A DNA stretch of 41,006 bases from Bacteroidales bacterium (GCA_012513795.1 JAAZBN010000252.1:1-41006); one strand, 5' to 3'; positions 24,222 to 32,889 are shown, counted from the first letter of the stretch. Program-made: numbers and translations. The notes: a model not told the origin generated them from the letters alone.

Positions 24222-25271
24222 TCAGCTGTTTTCGGAGAGTATAACCTTCAGTCTTTCTGCAAATTGAGTGACATCATCTGAAGTTGTATCCCAGCTGGTC
24301 ATAAGCCGGTACTCAGAGAGCTGTTCGTTCCAGGGATAAAAGAAGTATTCCCTGCTCAGCAATGCGGCCACCCTTTGTGGCATTATCAGGAAGATGCCGT
24401 TGGCTTCCACTTTCTGGGTGATTTTTATTCCGTTAATCTCCCTCAGCTTCTTCTGCAGTTCGCGGGCCATCCTGTTTGAATGTGCCGCACACTCCTTCCA
24501 GAGGCCGTTGGAGAGGTAGGCGATGTATTGTGCTGCAATGAACCGCATCTTTGACGCCAGTTGCATCCCCTGCTTCCTGATATATTTAAATCCCCCGGAT
24601 AATCCTGGTCTGAGGAAGCAGACCGCCTCGCCGTACATCATTCCGTTCTTTGTTCCTCCGAAGGAGAGGATATCCACACCGGCATCGGTTGTGAATGTGC
24701 GGAACGGCACCCCTAGGGTGACGGCCGCGTTTGCTATCCTTGCACCGTCCATGTGCAACAGCAGACCGTGGTCATGTGTATAATCCGCCAGTTCTCCAAC
24801 CTCTTCAGGAGTATAAACCGTACCCATCTCTGTAGCCTGTGATATTGAAATCACCCTGGGTTGGCTATGATGCTCAAAATCAAATCCGTGCATGTGCCTG
24901 GCAAGCATTTCCGGAGTGATCTTGCCGTCAGGGGTATCCACTGTGAGCACCTTGCATCCGGTAAATTTCTCCGGGGCCCCGCATTCATCGGTCTCAATGT
25001 GGGCGGTATGTGCCGTAATGACCGAGTTCCATGACTGCATCACGCCAGCCAGTCCCAGCACGTTGGCGCCCGTGCCGGTGAAGACGAAAAAGGCCTCTGT
25101 CTCATCACCCAGTTCTTTTCTTATCAGTTCCCTGGCGGTTTCGGTAAAAGGATCATCTCCGTATCCGACGACATGTCCCCTGTTAACGCGCAACAACTCT
25201 TTCATAACTGCAGGATGGACACCTGAATTGTTATCGCTGGCAAAGCCTCTTTTAAGTACCGGTTCGCTCAT
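24222..25271 (-). CDS. Low-specificity threonine aldolase (PLP-dependent)
   Basis: Cleaves L-threonine or allo-threonine to glycine and acetaldehyde. The start is set at the ATG giving MSEPVLKRGFASDNNSG; the ORF-track start adds 17 residues not seen in the family. In 349 residues: FASDNNSGVHPAV, the VGYGDDPFTE pocket, TGTGANVLGL, HIETDECGAPE, the PLP-aspartate region HMDGARIANAAV, and the Schiff-base lysine in SFGGTKNG (K208). It is in the beta-eliminating-lyase fold, so another beta-elimination substrate is possible. It is divergent from truA. Confidence 0.9.
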   Translation of the reverse strand: MSEPVLKRGFASDNNSGVHPAVMKELLRVNRGHVVGYGDDPFTETARELIRKELGDETEAFFVFTGTGANVLGLAGVMQSWNSVITAHTAHIETDECGAPEKFTGCKVLTVDTPDGKITPEMLARHMHGFDFEHHSQPRVISISQATEMGTVYTPEEVGELADYTHDHGLLLHMDGARIANAAVTLGVPFRTFTTDAGVDILSFGGTKNGMMYGEAVCFLRPGLSGGFKYIRKQGMQLASKMRFIAAQYIAYLSNGLWKECAAHSNRMARELQKKLREINGIKITQKVEANGIFLIMPQRVAALLSREYFFYPWNEQLSEYRLMTSWDTTSDDVTQFAERLKVILSENS

Positions 25272-25355
25272 CTGTTCGCTCTTTAAGATGCGCAATTTAG
25301 TCAAAATGAACTGTCCGGGCAATGTTCTTTAACTATCTTTACGCTTTCCAAGGTT

Positions 25356-26108
25356 ATGACTCGATATTTCATCTTTCTCTCCTACCGCGGCACTGCATAT
25401 CACGGATGGCAGATGCAGCCCGGCAGGCATACGGTTCAGGGTGTGCTGACGAAAGTCCTGAGCACTGTTCTCGCCTCGCAGTTGCCGGTTACCGGTGCCG
25501 GCCGCACTGACACGGGAGTGCATGCATCATTCTTCTGCGCTCACTTTGACAGTATCAGAGACATGCTTGACACAGATGAACAGTTCATATATAATCTGAA
25601 CAGCCTGCTTCCTGCCGACATTGCGGTGAAGAGGATAACAAAGGTCAAGGCCGATGCCAGTGCACGGTTTGATGCCCTTTCGAGGAGCTATACCTATACC
25701 ATCATCCGGGAAAAAGATCCCTTTTCAGCCGACACCGCCTGGCTGCTCTACTGGCATCTGGACGTTGACCGAATGAATGAGGCTGCCGCCATCCTGATGA
25801 ATCACAATGATTTCACAAGCTTCAGCCGGTTGCATGGAAGCAATAAGACCAATTTCTGCCGTGTTACCGCTGCACGGTGGACTGAAGAGAAGGGCAGGCT
25901 CGTCTTCAACATCACGGCTGACAGGTTCCTGCGAAACATGGTAAGGGCAATAGTGGGAACCCTTATTCCGGTAGGCAGAGGGAAGTTATCAGTTGCTGAT
26001 TTTGAGGGTGTCATAGACGGAAAGAACCGGGGGCTGGCAGGACAGTCTGCACCTGCACACGGACTGTCGCTTACCGGAATTGAGTACCCGCCGGAGATCT
26101 TTATCTGA
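25356..26108 (+). CDS. truA: tRNA pseudouridine synthase A
   Basis: Makes pseudouridine at positions 38-40 of tRNA anticodon arms. The 250-residue protein has SYRGTAYHGWQMQPG at the N-terminus, the catalytic aspartate D52 in GAGRTDTGVHA, FDALSRSYTYTI, FTSFSRLHG, and RFLRNMVRAIVGTLI with GLSLTGIEYP at the end. Its length is normal. It is convergent with aroE across a 183-bp gap in which I see no strong terminator. Confidence 0.95.
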   Translation: MTRYFIFLSYRGTAYHGWQMQPGRHTVQGVLTKVLSTVLASQLPVTGAGRTDTGVHASFFCAHFDSIRDMLDTDEQFIYNLNSLLPADIAVKRITKVKADASARFDALSRSYTYTIIREKDPFSADTAWLLYWHLDVDRMNEAAAILMNHNDFTSFSRLHGSNKTNFCRVTAARWTEEKGRLVFNITADRFLRNMVRAIVGTLIPVGRGKLSVADFEGVIDGKNRGLAGQSAPAHGLSLTGIEYPPEIFI

Positions 26109-26291
26109 TTTCTTGAGCCCTTGACAGGGCTATGTTGAATACCAGCCGGAAGTCTTTATTATAACTTAGAAAGCCCGGGAGTTAATAAGGGACTTTCCCA
26201 GGAGACTCTAGCCTGATCCCTGAAGCGCCCCGTCTTCCAGGAACAGATGCCATACTGCTGATTATCAATTAACAATGTGATCGGGCCGGGT

Positions 26292-27038
26292 TCATTCACT
26301 GTTCCAGATATCCCAGGCCAGTCCAGCCTGGATAAGGAACATTTCCTCTCCGTTGGCTGTAAGGCACCCCTGTTCTTCTCCCCTGGCAAGGAATGATGTC
26401 ACCGGGGGGTTGTAAACCAGGTCAAACAGCAGCTGGCCTTCTCTCAGGTAACTGTAGTCAATGGGTGGCATGGTCTCAGTTGCCGGTGCTGTTCCAAGGG
26501 GTGTGGTATTGACAATAACTCCGGCTTCACTTATCAGTTCACCCGGGAGTTCATCGTATGAGTATCCCCCGCTCAAAGGATATCGTGATACGGGTATTGC
26601 TCTTATATTGAGGTCAAGCAGGGTATGCATAACGCTTTTGGCCGCTCCCCCGGTACCAAGTACCAGGGCACTTTCGGGGAGAGTGACAAGGTTTTTCAGG
26701 AGCGACTCCCTGAAGGCGGGGGCATCGGTGTTATAGCCTTTAAGCCAGGTCCTTCCGTCGCGACGTGAAACCTTCACCGTATTAACAGCTCCTATACCGG
26801 CAGCATCAGGGTCAGTCTCGTCAAGGTAACTGATAACCTTGATCTTCCAGGGAATGGTTACGTTGAATCCACAGAGTTCGGGCTCGCGGGCAATCAGGCC
26901 GGGCAGCATTTCTATAGCGGGGAGTTCAAACTTGCGATAGGCATAGTCTGAAAGTCCTTCCCTTTCAAATTTCTCCGTAAAATGCTTCTGAGAGAATGAG
27001 TGTCCGAGTGGAAATCCTATAATTCCGAAAAGTTTCAT
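26292..27038 (-). CDS. aroE: Shikimate dehydrogenase
   Basis: Reduces 3-dehydroshikimate to shikimate with NADPH in the aromatic pathway. The 248 residues show GIIGFPLGHSFSQKHF at the N-terminus, the catalytic lysine in NVTIPWKIKV, GAVNTVK, the aspartate partner in GYNTDAPAF, the nucleotide loop VLGTGGAAKSV, NTTPLG, and the closing DLVYNPPVTSFLARGEEQG. Its start overlaps the comA stop by 4 bp (ATGA), so the two are probably translationally coupled. A functional link between them is not obvious. Confidence 0.94.
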   Translation of the reverse strand: MKLFGIIGFPLGHSFSQKHFTEKFEREGLSDYAYRKFELPAIEMLPGLIAREPELCGFNVTIPWKIKVISYLDETDPDAAGIGAVNTVKVSRRDGRTWLKGYNTDAPAFRESLLKNLVTLPESALVLGTGGAAKSVMHTLLDLNIRAIPVSRYPLSGGYSYDELPGELISEAGVIVNTTPLGTAPATETMPPIDYSYLREGQLLFDLVYNPPVTSFLARGEEQGCLTANGEEMFLIQAGLAWDIWNSE

Positions 27039-27814
27039 TTCATTTCGTCCGGAAGGAAGCTGAAGAAGGTGTCGCTTCTCAGGCCCAGTCGTAATGATTC
27101 GAGAGCAATGATCTCATGCGGGGCAATATTCCCAAGGTTGACGTTGGCCCCGAAGTTTGTTATGAACCATGCCTGTTGCTGCTTAAGCGGGGCTTCCCAG
27201 AGAACATTTTCAAACCCTATCTCCCTGGAGATAGTGTTTATAAGCTCCAGGTTAACCGAGCCGTCGTCGTTATAAATCCCAATGGTACCTGATTCACGCG
27301 CTTCCGCGATGACTTTTACCGATCCGGCCTCCAGTTCAGATTTCATCATCTCCACCCACTGGTCAGGTGAATAGACAATATTCTTCTTTTTTGACCCCAC
27401 CTCTGATATCACGGTGAACTCTTCAGATAATCGGCGTATATAACCGAGCTTTCGGCTATGTTCAAATTCGTAGGAACCGTCAGAAATCTCGACCATACTG
27501 ACGTTGGCTTCCTTCAGGAGTGAGACATACTCGTCATACATGTTTCTGACAACGAATGCCTCAAACAGGGTTCCCCCAAAGTAAACAGTCATGCCAGCAT
27601 CATGGTATGTCTTTATCTTTCTTTCAACCCCGGGAGTAATAATGGAGGTTCCGAAGCCAAGCTTGACGAAATCGGCATAGTTGCCGCCCACGGAGGCAAA
27701 ATCCTCTGCTTCCCTGAGGCTCAGTCCTTTATCCATGACCATTGTAAGTCCTTCTTTTCTGGGCTTGGGGGGTCTTGGGGGAATATGGGTCAGCAGTTCT
27801 CCGGCTTGTTTCAT
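27035..27814 (-). CDS. Phosphosulfolactate synthase (ComA family)
   Basis: The family adds sulfite to phosphoenolpyruvate to form phosphosulfolactate, the first step of the methanogen coenzyme M route. The 259-residue TIM-barrel protein has PRPPKPRKEGLTMVMDKG at the N-terminus, then GGNYADFVKLGFGTS, YFGGTLFEAFV, MVEISDGSYEF, SEVGSKKKN, KVIAEARESGTIGIY and GANVNLGNI, all expected for ComA. Outside archaea such proteins could feed sulfolactate, cysteate or sulfonolipid synthesis. That role is inference; no ComB or ComC gene is nearby. It sits 3 bp after the TPR gene and overlaps aroE. Confidence 0.85.
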   Translation of the reverse strand: MKQAGELLTHIPPRPPKPRKEGLTMVMDKGLSLREAEDFASVGGNYADFVKLGFGTSIITPGVERKIKTYHDAGMTVYFGGTLFEAFVVRNMYDEYVSLLKEANVSMVEISDGSYEFEHSRKLGYIRRLSEEFTVISEVGSKKKNIVYSPDQWVEMMKSELEAGSVKVIAEARESGTIGIYNDDGSVNLELINTISREIGFENVLWEAPLKQQQAWFITNFGANVNLGNIAPHEIIALESLRLGLRSDTFFSFLPDEMK

Positions 27815-27817
27815 GAT

Positions 27818-29224
27818 TCAGTTGGTTTTTCTGAACAGGCGTTTCATAGCGTTTGTCAGCTTCTCCTCGGGAAGAAGGACAGCGTATTCTTCGAGCACCT
27901 CATGGTCCAGTCTGATAGCCTTGATAAGGTTTTTGGCAGCCTCGGCAAGGTTCCCGGTATGCAGGTATGAGGAAGCGAGCAGGAAATAGGTTCCGGGCAG
28001 TTCTCCGCTCACCCTGGCGGCTTTGGTCAGGATACGAATTGCGGATTTGTATTGCCCGGTCATCATGACAACTATGCCTATTTCAATCCATGCCTCGTCA
28101 TAATAGCCGTCATGGCTGATTGTTTGTGTCCAGCATCTGACAGCCTCCTTAACGTTTCCAAGCATGATATAGGCTTTGCCAAGTGAGAACCAGAAATCAG
28201 GATTCTCCGGATCAAGTTCAAGGGCTTTCTGCAGCGGGCTGATGCTCTCTGCGGGCCTGTTGCGTGACAATGACAGGAGGCCGAGGCCGTACCATGGTTC
28301 GGGGAAGTCCGGGGTGATGTCAATAGCTTCCGTGTAGTATTTGCGGGCCATCACTTCATCGCCGGTCTTGTCATAGCATTCAGCAAGGTAGGTCAGTCCC
28401 TCCATGCTGTCAGGCTCTTCCTCAACAAACTGGCGGTAGACATCCATTGCCTCGGAATATTTTTCGAGGTTGCTCAGAATATTGGCCTTGTTGAAAAGAG
28501 CGAATGTATTTTCAGGATTCAATGCCAGGGCATAATCATATGCTTCAATTGATTTCCCGTATTCGCCTGTCTTATTATAGATTATGCCCAGGTTATACCA
28601 TGCGCTGTCAGAGTAAGGATCCTCATCAAGGTACATGTTATAGTATTTGATGCTGGTATGATGGTTCCCTTTCTTGTCATATGCATAGGCGAGGTCATAG
28701 AGGTGGGCCGGAAAGTCAGCCTCAAGTTCGGCAAGCCTGTGCAGGTAAGGGATGGTCTCCTCATAATAATTGAGGTTCTGCAATACTGAGATGATGCTGA
28801 AAAGGATTGTCTCCTCCTCTTCTGTATCTGTCTGCAGTGCAAGATCGAACACACGCCTGGCGCCGGTGATATCTCCCAGCATAGCGAGTGCTGTGGCCTT
28901 GCACAGGTAAATATCACAGTTCCCCGGTTCTATATTCTCAAGCTTTCTGGCTATGGCAAGAGCCTCGGTGGCTTTTCCTTTCTCAAGCAGCACGCGTGCC
29001 TTCCTGATAAGTATGGGTACTGAATTGGGGTGCAGCTCGCAAGCCAGGGATGTAGCCTCAAAGGCATGCACCGGGTTATTGCCTTCCAGGTAATAATCAA
29101 TTATTGTCTCAAACTCAATGACGTCGAAATAACAGGTTTCCTTGTTCTTGCGCATTCTCTCAAAACGGAGAATTACCTCTTCCACCTCACTGTCATGTAC
29201 AAAGCCGTATTTCTCTTCTTCCAT
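27818..29224 (-). CDS. TPR-repeat protein
   Basis: A 468-residue cytoplasmic protein built of about a dozen tetratricopeptide repeats of 34 residues. Each has the usual small and aromatic positions: examples are AWYNLGIIYNKTGEYGKSIE, TFALFNKANILSNLEKYSEA and FWFSLGKAYIMLGNVKEAV. There is no signal peptide, lipobox or enzyme domain. TPR arrays bind partner proteins; the partner is unknown. It opens a three-gene operon with comA and aroE. Its promoter is one of the best in the window (GTTG, 18 nt, TACATTTG), and AGGGGAG lies directly before the ATG. Confidence 0.9.
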   Translation of the reverse strand: MEEEKYGFVHDSEVEEVILRFERMRKNKETCYFDVIEFETIIDYYLEGNNPVHAFEATSLACELHPNSVPILIRKARVLLEKGKATEALAIARKLENIEPGNCDIYLCKATALAMLGDITGARRVFDLALQTDTEEEETILFSIISVLQNLNYYEETIPYLHRLAELEADFPAHLYDLAYAYDKKGNHHTSIKYYNMYLDEDPYSDSAWYNLGIIYNKTGEYGKSIEAYDYALALNPENTFALFNKANILSNLEKYSEAMDVYRQFVEEEPDSMEGLTYLAECYDKTGDEVMARKYYTEAIDITPDFPEPWYGLGLLSLSRNRPAESISPLQKALELDPENPDFWFSLGKAYIMLGNVKEAVRCWTQTISHDGYYDEAWIEIGIVVMMTGQYKSAIRILTKAARVSGELPGTYFLLASSYLHTGNLAEAAKNLIKAIRLDHEVLEEYAVLLPEEKLTNAMKRLFRKTN

Positions 29225-29241
29225 CTCCCCTGAATATTTTG

Positions 29242-29271
29242 CAAATGTAACACATTAATCAATCGATCAAC
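29242..29271 (-). promoter_or_regulatory. Promoter of the TPR-comA-aroE operon
   Basis: On the minus strand, GTTG (29271-29268), 18 nt, then TACATTTG (29249-29242). The -7 box is perfect and the -33 box has one mismatch. The predicted start near 29237 leaves a leader of about 12 nt. Confidence 0.55.
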
Positions 29272-29453
29272 CTATATGTGACATCAATTATTAACAGGGT
29301 TTTGTATTTATAAACATGATAAACAGTGTTTTGGGAAAAAAATTACCTCCTGACGCAACCATCCGGCGCCCAATCTCATCTTACAATTGAGTTCAGAAGC
29401 TTACCCTCAAACCAAATATTACCCTAGAATTAACCTGAATTCTACCTTCTGAA
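29272..29453 (+). other. Gene-free stretch before an orphan plus-strand terminator; possible small RNA
   Basis: No protein gene is visible on the plus strand between the divergent TPR start and the terminator at 29455. The best frame is only 24 codons. A TTTG at 29301 lies 21 nt before GTGTTTTG, a poor promoter match. The stretch could be a small RNA, the leader of the downstream lipoprotein gene, or an empty spacer. Confidence 0.25.
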
Positions 29454-29454
29454 A

Positions 29455-29481
29455 CCGGGCCTTCACGGCCCGGTTTTTTTT
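29455..29481 (+). terminator. Intrinsic terminator without an obvious plus-strand gene
   Basis: ACCGGGCC-ttcac-GGCCCGGT is followed by eight Ts on the plus strand. The minus-strand reading lacks a T-run. No plus-strand gene ends within the preceding 200 bp, and the next plus-strand gene starts 53 bp downstream. Confidence 0.8.
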
Positions 29482-29500
29482 AATGGCCTGATATTAAACC

Positions 29501-29538
29501 ATCATGACAACCGTTATCTAATAAACGACTGTCATGAT
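29501..29538 (+). promoter_or_regulatory. 9-bp inverted repeat over the lipoprotein start codon
   Basis: ATCATGACA (29501-29509) and TGTCATGAT (29530-29538) are perfect inverted copies 20 bp apart. The right arm contains the ATG of the PD40 lipoprotein. In RNA this would bury the start codon in a stem; in DNA it could be a dyad operator. Confidence 0.45.
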
Positions 29539-30532
29539 CATCAGCAGGCTATTCTATTTATCAACAGTCTTTTGCATTGTCACAGCGCTAACCAGTTGTC
29601 ATGAGGAGCCGCTCAGGATCAACCATGAACTGGGCATTTTCCCGGATTCGGTCATGGCACTTGAGGGGCTCAACACCGAGTATGATGATTACAATATAGA
29701 CATTGAAGCAGGCTGTATAGAGTCATCCCGGCAGGTGGTTTTCTCTTCCAGCAGAGGAAGCGCAGGAGGCGAGTTTAACATTGTGCAGGGCAAGATCTGG
29801 TACCAGTTCGGACAGACGACAGGTTACTTTCGTTTATATTCCGAGATGACCTCAGATACTTTCCTGGGTAACCTGATTGCTGTCTTCAACACATCAGCCG
29901 ATGAATTTGGTCCCCTGAGGTTTTTTAACAGTCGGAACGGGCTTGAGTATATGGCTGTTGCAACCCTGACTGAAGAGAACGGGCTGGATATTGTGTTTAC
30001 CAGCTATATTCCCACCTATTCTCCTGCCACTCATTTTGACGCCCCCCTTCCCGCAACCCCTTTCAACAGCCCGCACAATGATGCCTATCTTTCCCTGGGT
30101 ACGACGGGCGACACTGCATGGTTTTGTTCCGACAGGGGTGGTAATTTTGACATTTACTGTATCACAAGGCCATGGCAATCTGAACTCGATGAGTGGTTCA
30201 CCTCCGCTCCTGCTCCGGCAGTTAAGGCAGACAGCATCAACAGCAGCCATGATGAGAAGTGTCCGTTCGTAAAGGGGAGGTATATGGTCTTTGCATCTGA
30301 CGTGCCAGGAGGAGAGGGTGGATTTGACCTGTACTATTCAATCTTCCGTGATGGCAAATGGAGTTCCCCGGTCAACATGGGTCCGGAGATCAACTCACCG
30401 GCAAATGAATTCAGACCGGTTCTTGGCATTGATCTTAAGTTTGAGAATCAGTTCCTGGTCTTTTCGTCGGACAGGCCGGGTGGAAAGGGAGGCTTTGATC
30501 TTTATCTTACCGGGATAAGCCTTCCACGGTAA
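29534..30532 (+). CDS. PD40 (TolB-like) beta-propeller lipoprotein
   Basis: A 332-residue lipoprotein with signal peptide MIISRLFYLSTVFCIVTALTSC and a lipobox LTSC (C22). The residues after it (HEE) would be acidic. The mature part contains PD40/WD40-like repeats, each with the S-S-D/R-x-P-G-G-x-G-x-F-D-L-Y pattern: VFSSSRGSAGGEFN, WFCSDRGGNFDIYC, VFASDVPGGEGGFDLYYS and VFSSDRPGGKGGFDLYLT. Such domains bind partners in the periplasm or outer membrane; some Bacteroidota relatives carry OmpA domains, which this one lacks. An inverted repeat covers its start codon and a terminator lies upstream. Confidence 0.85.
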   Translation: MIISRLFYLSTVFCIVTALTSCHEEPLRINHELGIFPDSVMALEGLNTEYDDYNIDIEAGCIESSRQVVFSSSRGSAGGEFNIVQGKIWYQFGQTTGYFRLYSEMTSDTFLGNLIAVFNTSADEFGPLRFFNSRNGLEYMAVATLTEENGLDIVFTSYIPTYSPATHFDAPLPATPFNSPHNDAYLSLGTTGDTAWFCSDRGGNFDIYCITRPWQSELDEWFTSAPAPAVKADSINSSHDEKCPFVKGRYMVFASDVPGGEGGFDLYYSIFRDGKWSSPVNMGPEINSPANEFRPVLGIDLKFENQFLVFSSDRPGGKGGFDLYLTGISLPR

Positions 30533-30535
30533 CAA

Positions 30536-31402
30536 TCATCTTCCGGCAGCTTTCAGTGTATTAAGCAGCAATGACACCCTGGTCATCGGGCCCACTCCTC
30601 CCGGAACGGGAGTGATCCATGAGCATCGCGGGGCTACGCTGTCAAAATCAACATCGCCTTTCAGCCTCCATCCTGCTTTTGTGTCAGGGGCTTCAACGCG
30701 TGTGGTGCCCACATCAACCACCACCGCCCCTTCCTTCACCATATCGGCAGTGATGAATCCCGGCTGGCCTATAGCGGCTATTATGATGTCAGCCTTTCTT
30801 ATTGTCTCGGCGATATTGCGTGTACGGCTATGCACTACGGTGACGGTGGCATCCACCCCCTTCTGTGACAAAAGAATGCTCACGGGGCGTCCTACAATAT
30901 TGCTTCTGCCAACCACAACGCACTCTGCACCCTTCAGCGGGATGTTGTACCGTTTCAGCAGTTCCATTATACCTGCAGGGGTTGCAGAAACAAATGAGGG
31001 CAGTCCGGCCGCCATGCGGCCCACATTTACTGGATGGAATCCATCCACATCCTTTTCCGGAGAGATGGTCTCAATGACTCTGCTTTCACGGATATGTTCA
31101 GGCAATGGCAGCTGGACTATCAGTCCGTCAAGATCCGGATCGTCGTTCAGCTCACTCACCTTTGCAAGAAGTTCTTCTTCAGTGACCGTGGCCGGCATCC
31201 TCAGCAGTGTTGATCTGAATCCAACCTCCTCACAGTCCCTGACCTTGTGTGCAACATAGGTCTCACTGCCCCCGTCATTACCGACGAGTATTGCTGCCAG
31301 GTGTGGCACGCGTTTTCCGCCTGCCTTCATTTTTGCGACCTCTGCAGCTATCTCGCCCCGGATTTCAGCTGCGGTCTTCTTTCCGTCAATGATTTGATAC
31401 AT
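30536..31402 (-). CDS. folD: Methylenetetrahydrofolate dehydrogenase / cyclohydrolase
   Basis: Interconverts 5,10-methylene-THF, 5,10-methenyl-THF and 10-formyl-THF. The start is placed at [18 protein letters not shown]; the ORF-track extension [11 protein letters not shown] comes from the repeat array upstream. In 288 residues: [26 protein letters not shown] with the catalytic lysine, [12 protein letters not shown], the [12 protein letters not shown] motif, [11 protein letters not shown], and the closing [11 protein letters not shown]. The 7-bp repeat array begins 4 bp upstream of the start codon, leaving no normal promoter space, so the gene may be read through from ffh. Confidence 0.95.
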   Translation of the reverse strand: MYQIIDGKKTAAEIRGEIAAEVAKMKAGGKRVPHLAAILVGNDGGSETYVAHKVRDCEEVGFRSTLLRMPATVTEEELLAKVSELNDDPDLDGLIVQLPLPEHIRESRVIETISPEKDVDGFHPVNVGRMAAGLPSFVSATPAGIMELLKRYNIPLKGAECVVVGRSNIVGRPVSILLSQKGVDATVTVVHSRTRNIAETIRKADIIIAAIGQPGFITADMVKEGAVVVDVGTTRVEAPDTKAGWRLKGDVDFDSVAPRCSWITPVPGGVGPMTRVSLLLNTLKAAGR

Positions 31403-31405
31403 AGG

Positions 31406-31503
31406 GATGTTCGATTTGCGATTTGCGATGTTCAATGTGCGATGTTCAATGTTTGATGTTCGTTGTGCGATTTGCGATGTTCAATGTGCGATGTTCAATG
31501 TGC
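31406..31503. repeat. Heptamer tandem repeat, 14 units (GATGTTC/AATGTGC family)
   Basis: Fourteen contiguous 7-bp units run GATGTTC, GATTTGC, GATTTGC, GATGTTC, AATGTGC and so on to AATGTGC at 31497. The period never slips. It starts 4 bp upstream of the folD start codon. Confidence 0.95.
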
Positions 31504-31504
31504 C

Positions 31505-31567
31505 TACTGCCGACTGCCAACTGCCGACTGCCAACTGCCAACTGCCGACTGCCAACTGCCAACTGAT
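31505..31567. repeat. Heptamer tandem repeat, nine units (RACTGCC family)
   Basis: One base after the previous array, nine units of 7 bp follow: TACTGCC, then seven copies of GACTGCC or AACTGCC, then AACTGAT. The last unit runs into the stop codon of ffh (31567-31569). Two different heptamer families therefore abut in one 165-bp gap. Confidence 0.95.
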
Positions 31568-32889
31568 CATCTCCCCCTGGCTGCCAGTTTTGACAGGTCT
31601 CCTCCTTTGGCCACCATCTTCATTATCTTCCTGGTTTCATCAAACTGTTTCAGGAGCCTGTTGACTTCCGTTACAGTGGTTCCGCTGCCTTCGGCAATCC
31701 GTTTCCTGCGGCTGCCGTTGAGCAGAACAGGGTTTGATCTTTCAGCCGGAGTCATGCTTGAGATGATTGCCTCTATACCCCTGAAGGCGTTATCATCTAT
31801 ATCCAGATTTTTTATTGCCTTGCTGACCCCGGGAATCATTCCCATCAGGTCTTTCATGTTACCCATTTTCTTTATCTGCTGTATCTGTGAGATAAAGTCA
31901 TTAAAGTCAAACTGGTCCTTTGCAATCTTTTTCTGCAGTTTACGAGCCTCAGCCTCATCATACTGTTCCTGGGCCTTTTCCACAAGGCTGACGATATCGC
32001 CCATACCGAGTATCCTGTCAGCCATTCTTTCCGGGTAGAAGATATCTATGGCATCCATCTTCTCGCCGGTACTGACGAACTTGACAGGCTTATTGACCAC
32101 GGATCTGATAGAGAGGGCAGCTCCTCCCCTTGTATCGCCGTCCAGCTTGGTCAGCACAACCCCGTCATAGTCAATTCGTTCATTGAATTCGAAGGCTGTA
32201 TTGACAGCATCCTGGCCAGTCATTGAGTCAACCACGAAGAGAGTCTCATGGGGGCTGACGGCGTTCTTCACTGCTGCTATCTCATTCATCATCTCCTCAT
32301 CAACAGCCAGTCGGCCGGCAGTATCTATTATCACAAGGTCATGCCCGTTTTTCCGGGCCTCCCGGATAGCGTTTTTTGCTATCTCCACGGGGTTGAGGTT
32401 TCCCTCCTCAGTATATACCGGCACTTCTATCTGGGTGCCCAGCACCCTTAGCTGTTCGATAGCAGCAGGTCTGTAAACGTCACCGGCTACCAGGATAGGG
32501 TTTTTACCCCGTTTGCTTTTCAGGTGCTTTGCCAGCTTGGCGCTGAAGGTTGTTTTCCCGCTTCCCTGTAGTCCCGCTATAAGGATTATTGAAGGGTTGG
32601 TTTTAATGTTAATATCGCTCTTCACCCCCCCCATGAGAAGTACCAGTTCGTCATGGACGATCTTGATCATCATCTGTGAGGGTTTGACAGCTTTAAGCAC
32701 ATTCTGGCCCAGAGCCTTCTGCTTAACTGTATCAGTAAACTGTTTGGCGATCTTAAAGTTTACGTCAGCGTCAAGGAGTGCCCTTCGCACATCCTTGAGT
32801 GTCTCTGACACATTGATCTCGCTAATTACTCCTTCTCCCTTCAGTATCTTGAAGGAGCGTTCCAGTCGTTCACTCAGGCTTTCAAACAT
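31567..32889 (-). CDS. ffh: Signal recognition particle protein
   Basis: The SRP54 GTPase that brings nascent membrane proteins to the translocon with 4.5S RNA. The 440-residue protein has the N-terminal helical bundle, the G domain with GLQGSGKTTFSAKLA (G1), DVYRPAAIEQL, DTAGRLAVD (G3), TKLDGDTRGGAAL (G4), and the methionine-rich M domain. That domain includes IQQIKKMGNMKDLMGMIPG and the RNA-binding ERSNPVLLNGSRRKRIAEGSG. The length is normal. It is 21 bp after argS on the same strand. Confidence 0.96.
   Translation of the reverse strand: MFESLSERLERSFKILKGEGVISEINVSETLKDVRRALLDADVNFKIAKQFTDTVKQKALGQNVLKAVKPSQMMIKIVHDELVLLMGGVKSDINIKTNPSIILIAGLQGSGKTTFSAKLAKHLKSKRGKNPILVAGDVYRPAAIEQLRVLGTQIEVPVYTEEGNLNPVEIAKNAIREARKNGHDLVIIDTAGRLAVDEEMMNEIAAVKNAVSPHETLFVVDSMTGQDAVNTAFEFNERIDYDGVVLTKLDGDTRGGAALSIRSVVNKPVKFVSTGEKMDAIDIFYPERMADRILGMGDIVSLVEKAQEQYDEAEARKLQKKIAKDQFDFNDFISQIQQIKKMGNMKDLMGMIPGVSKAIKNLDIDDNAFRGIEAIISSMTPAERSNPVLLNGSRRKRIAEGSGTTVTEVNRLLKQFDETRKIMKMVAKGGDLSKLAARGR

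Noticed and set aside
26109-26291. Gap between truA and aroE checked for a terminator, RNA or repeat
   Set aside because: Only short weak stems such as GGGA/TCCC are present; nothing supportable.
31406-31567. Possible CRISPR array
   Set aside because: Units are 7 bp and contiguous, with no unique spacers of 30 bp or so and no cas genes.
31407-32038. Plus-strand frames beginning in the heptamer arrays (Cys-rich and TADCQLP runs)
   Set aside because: They translate the 7-bp repeats and then the antisense of ffh.
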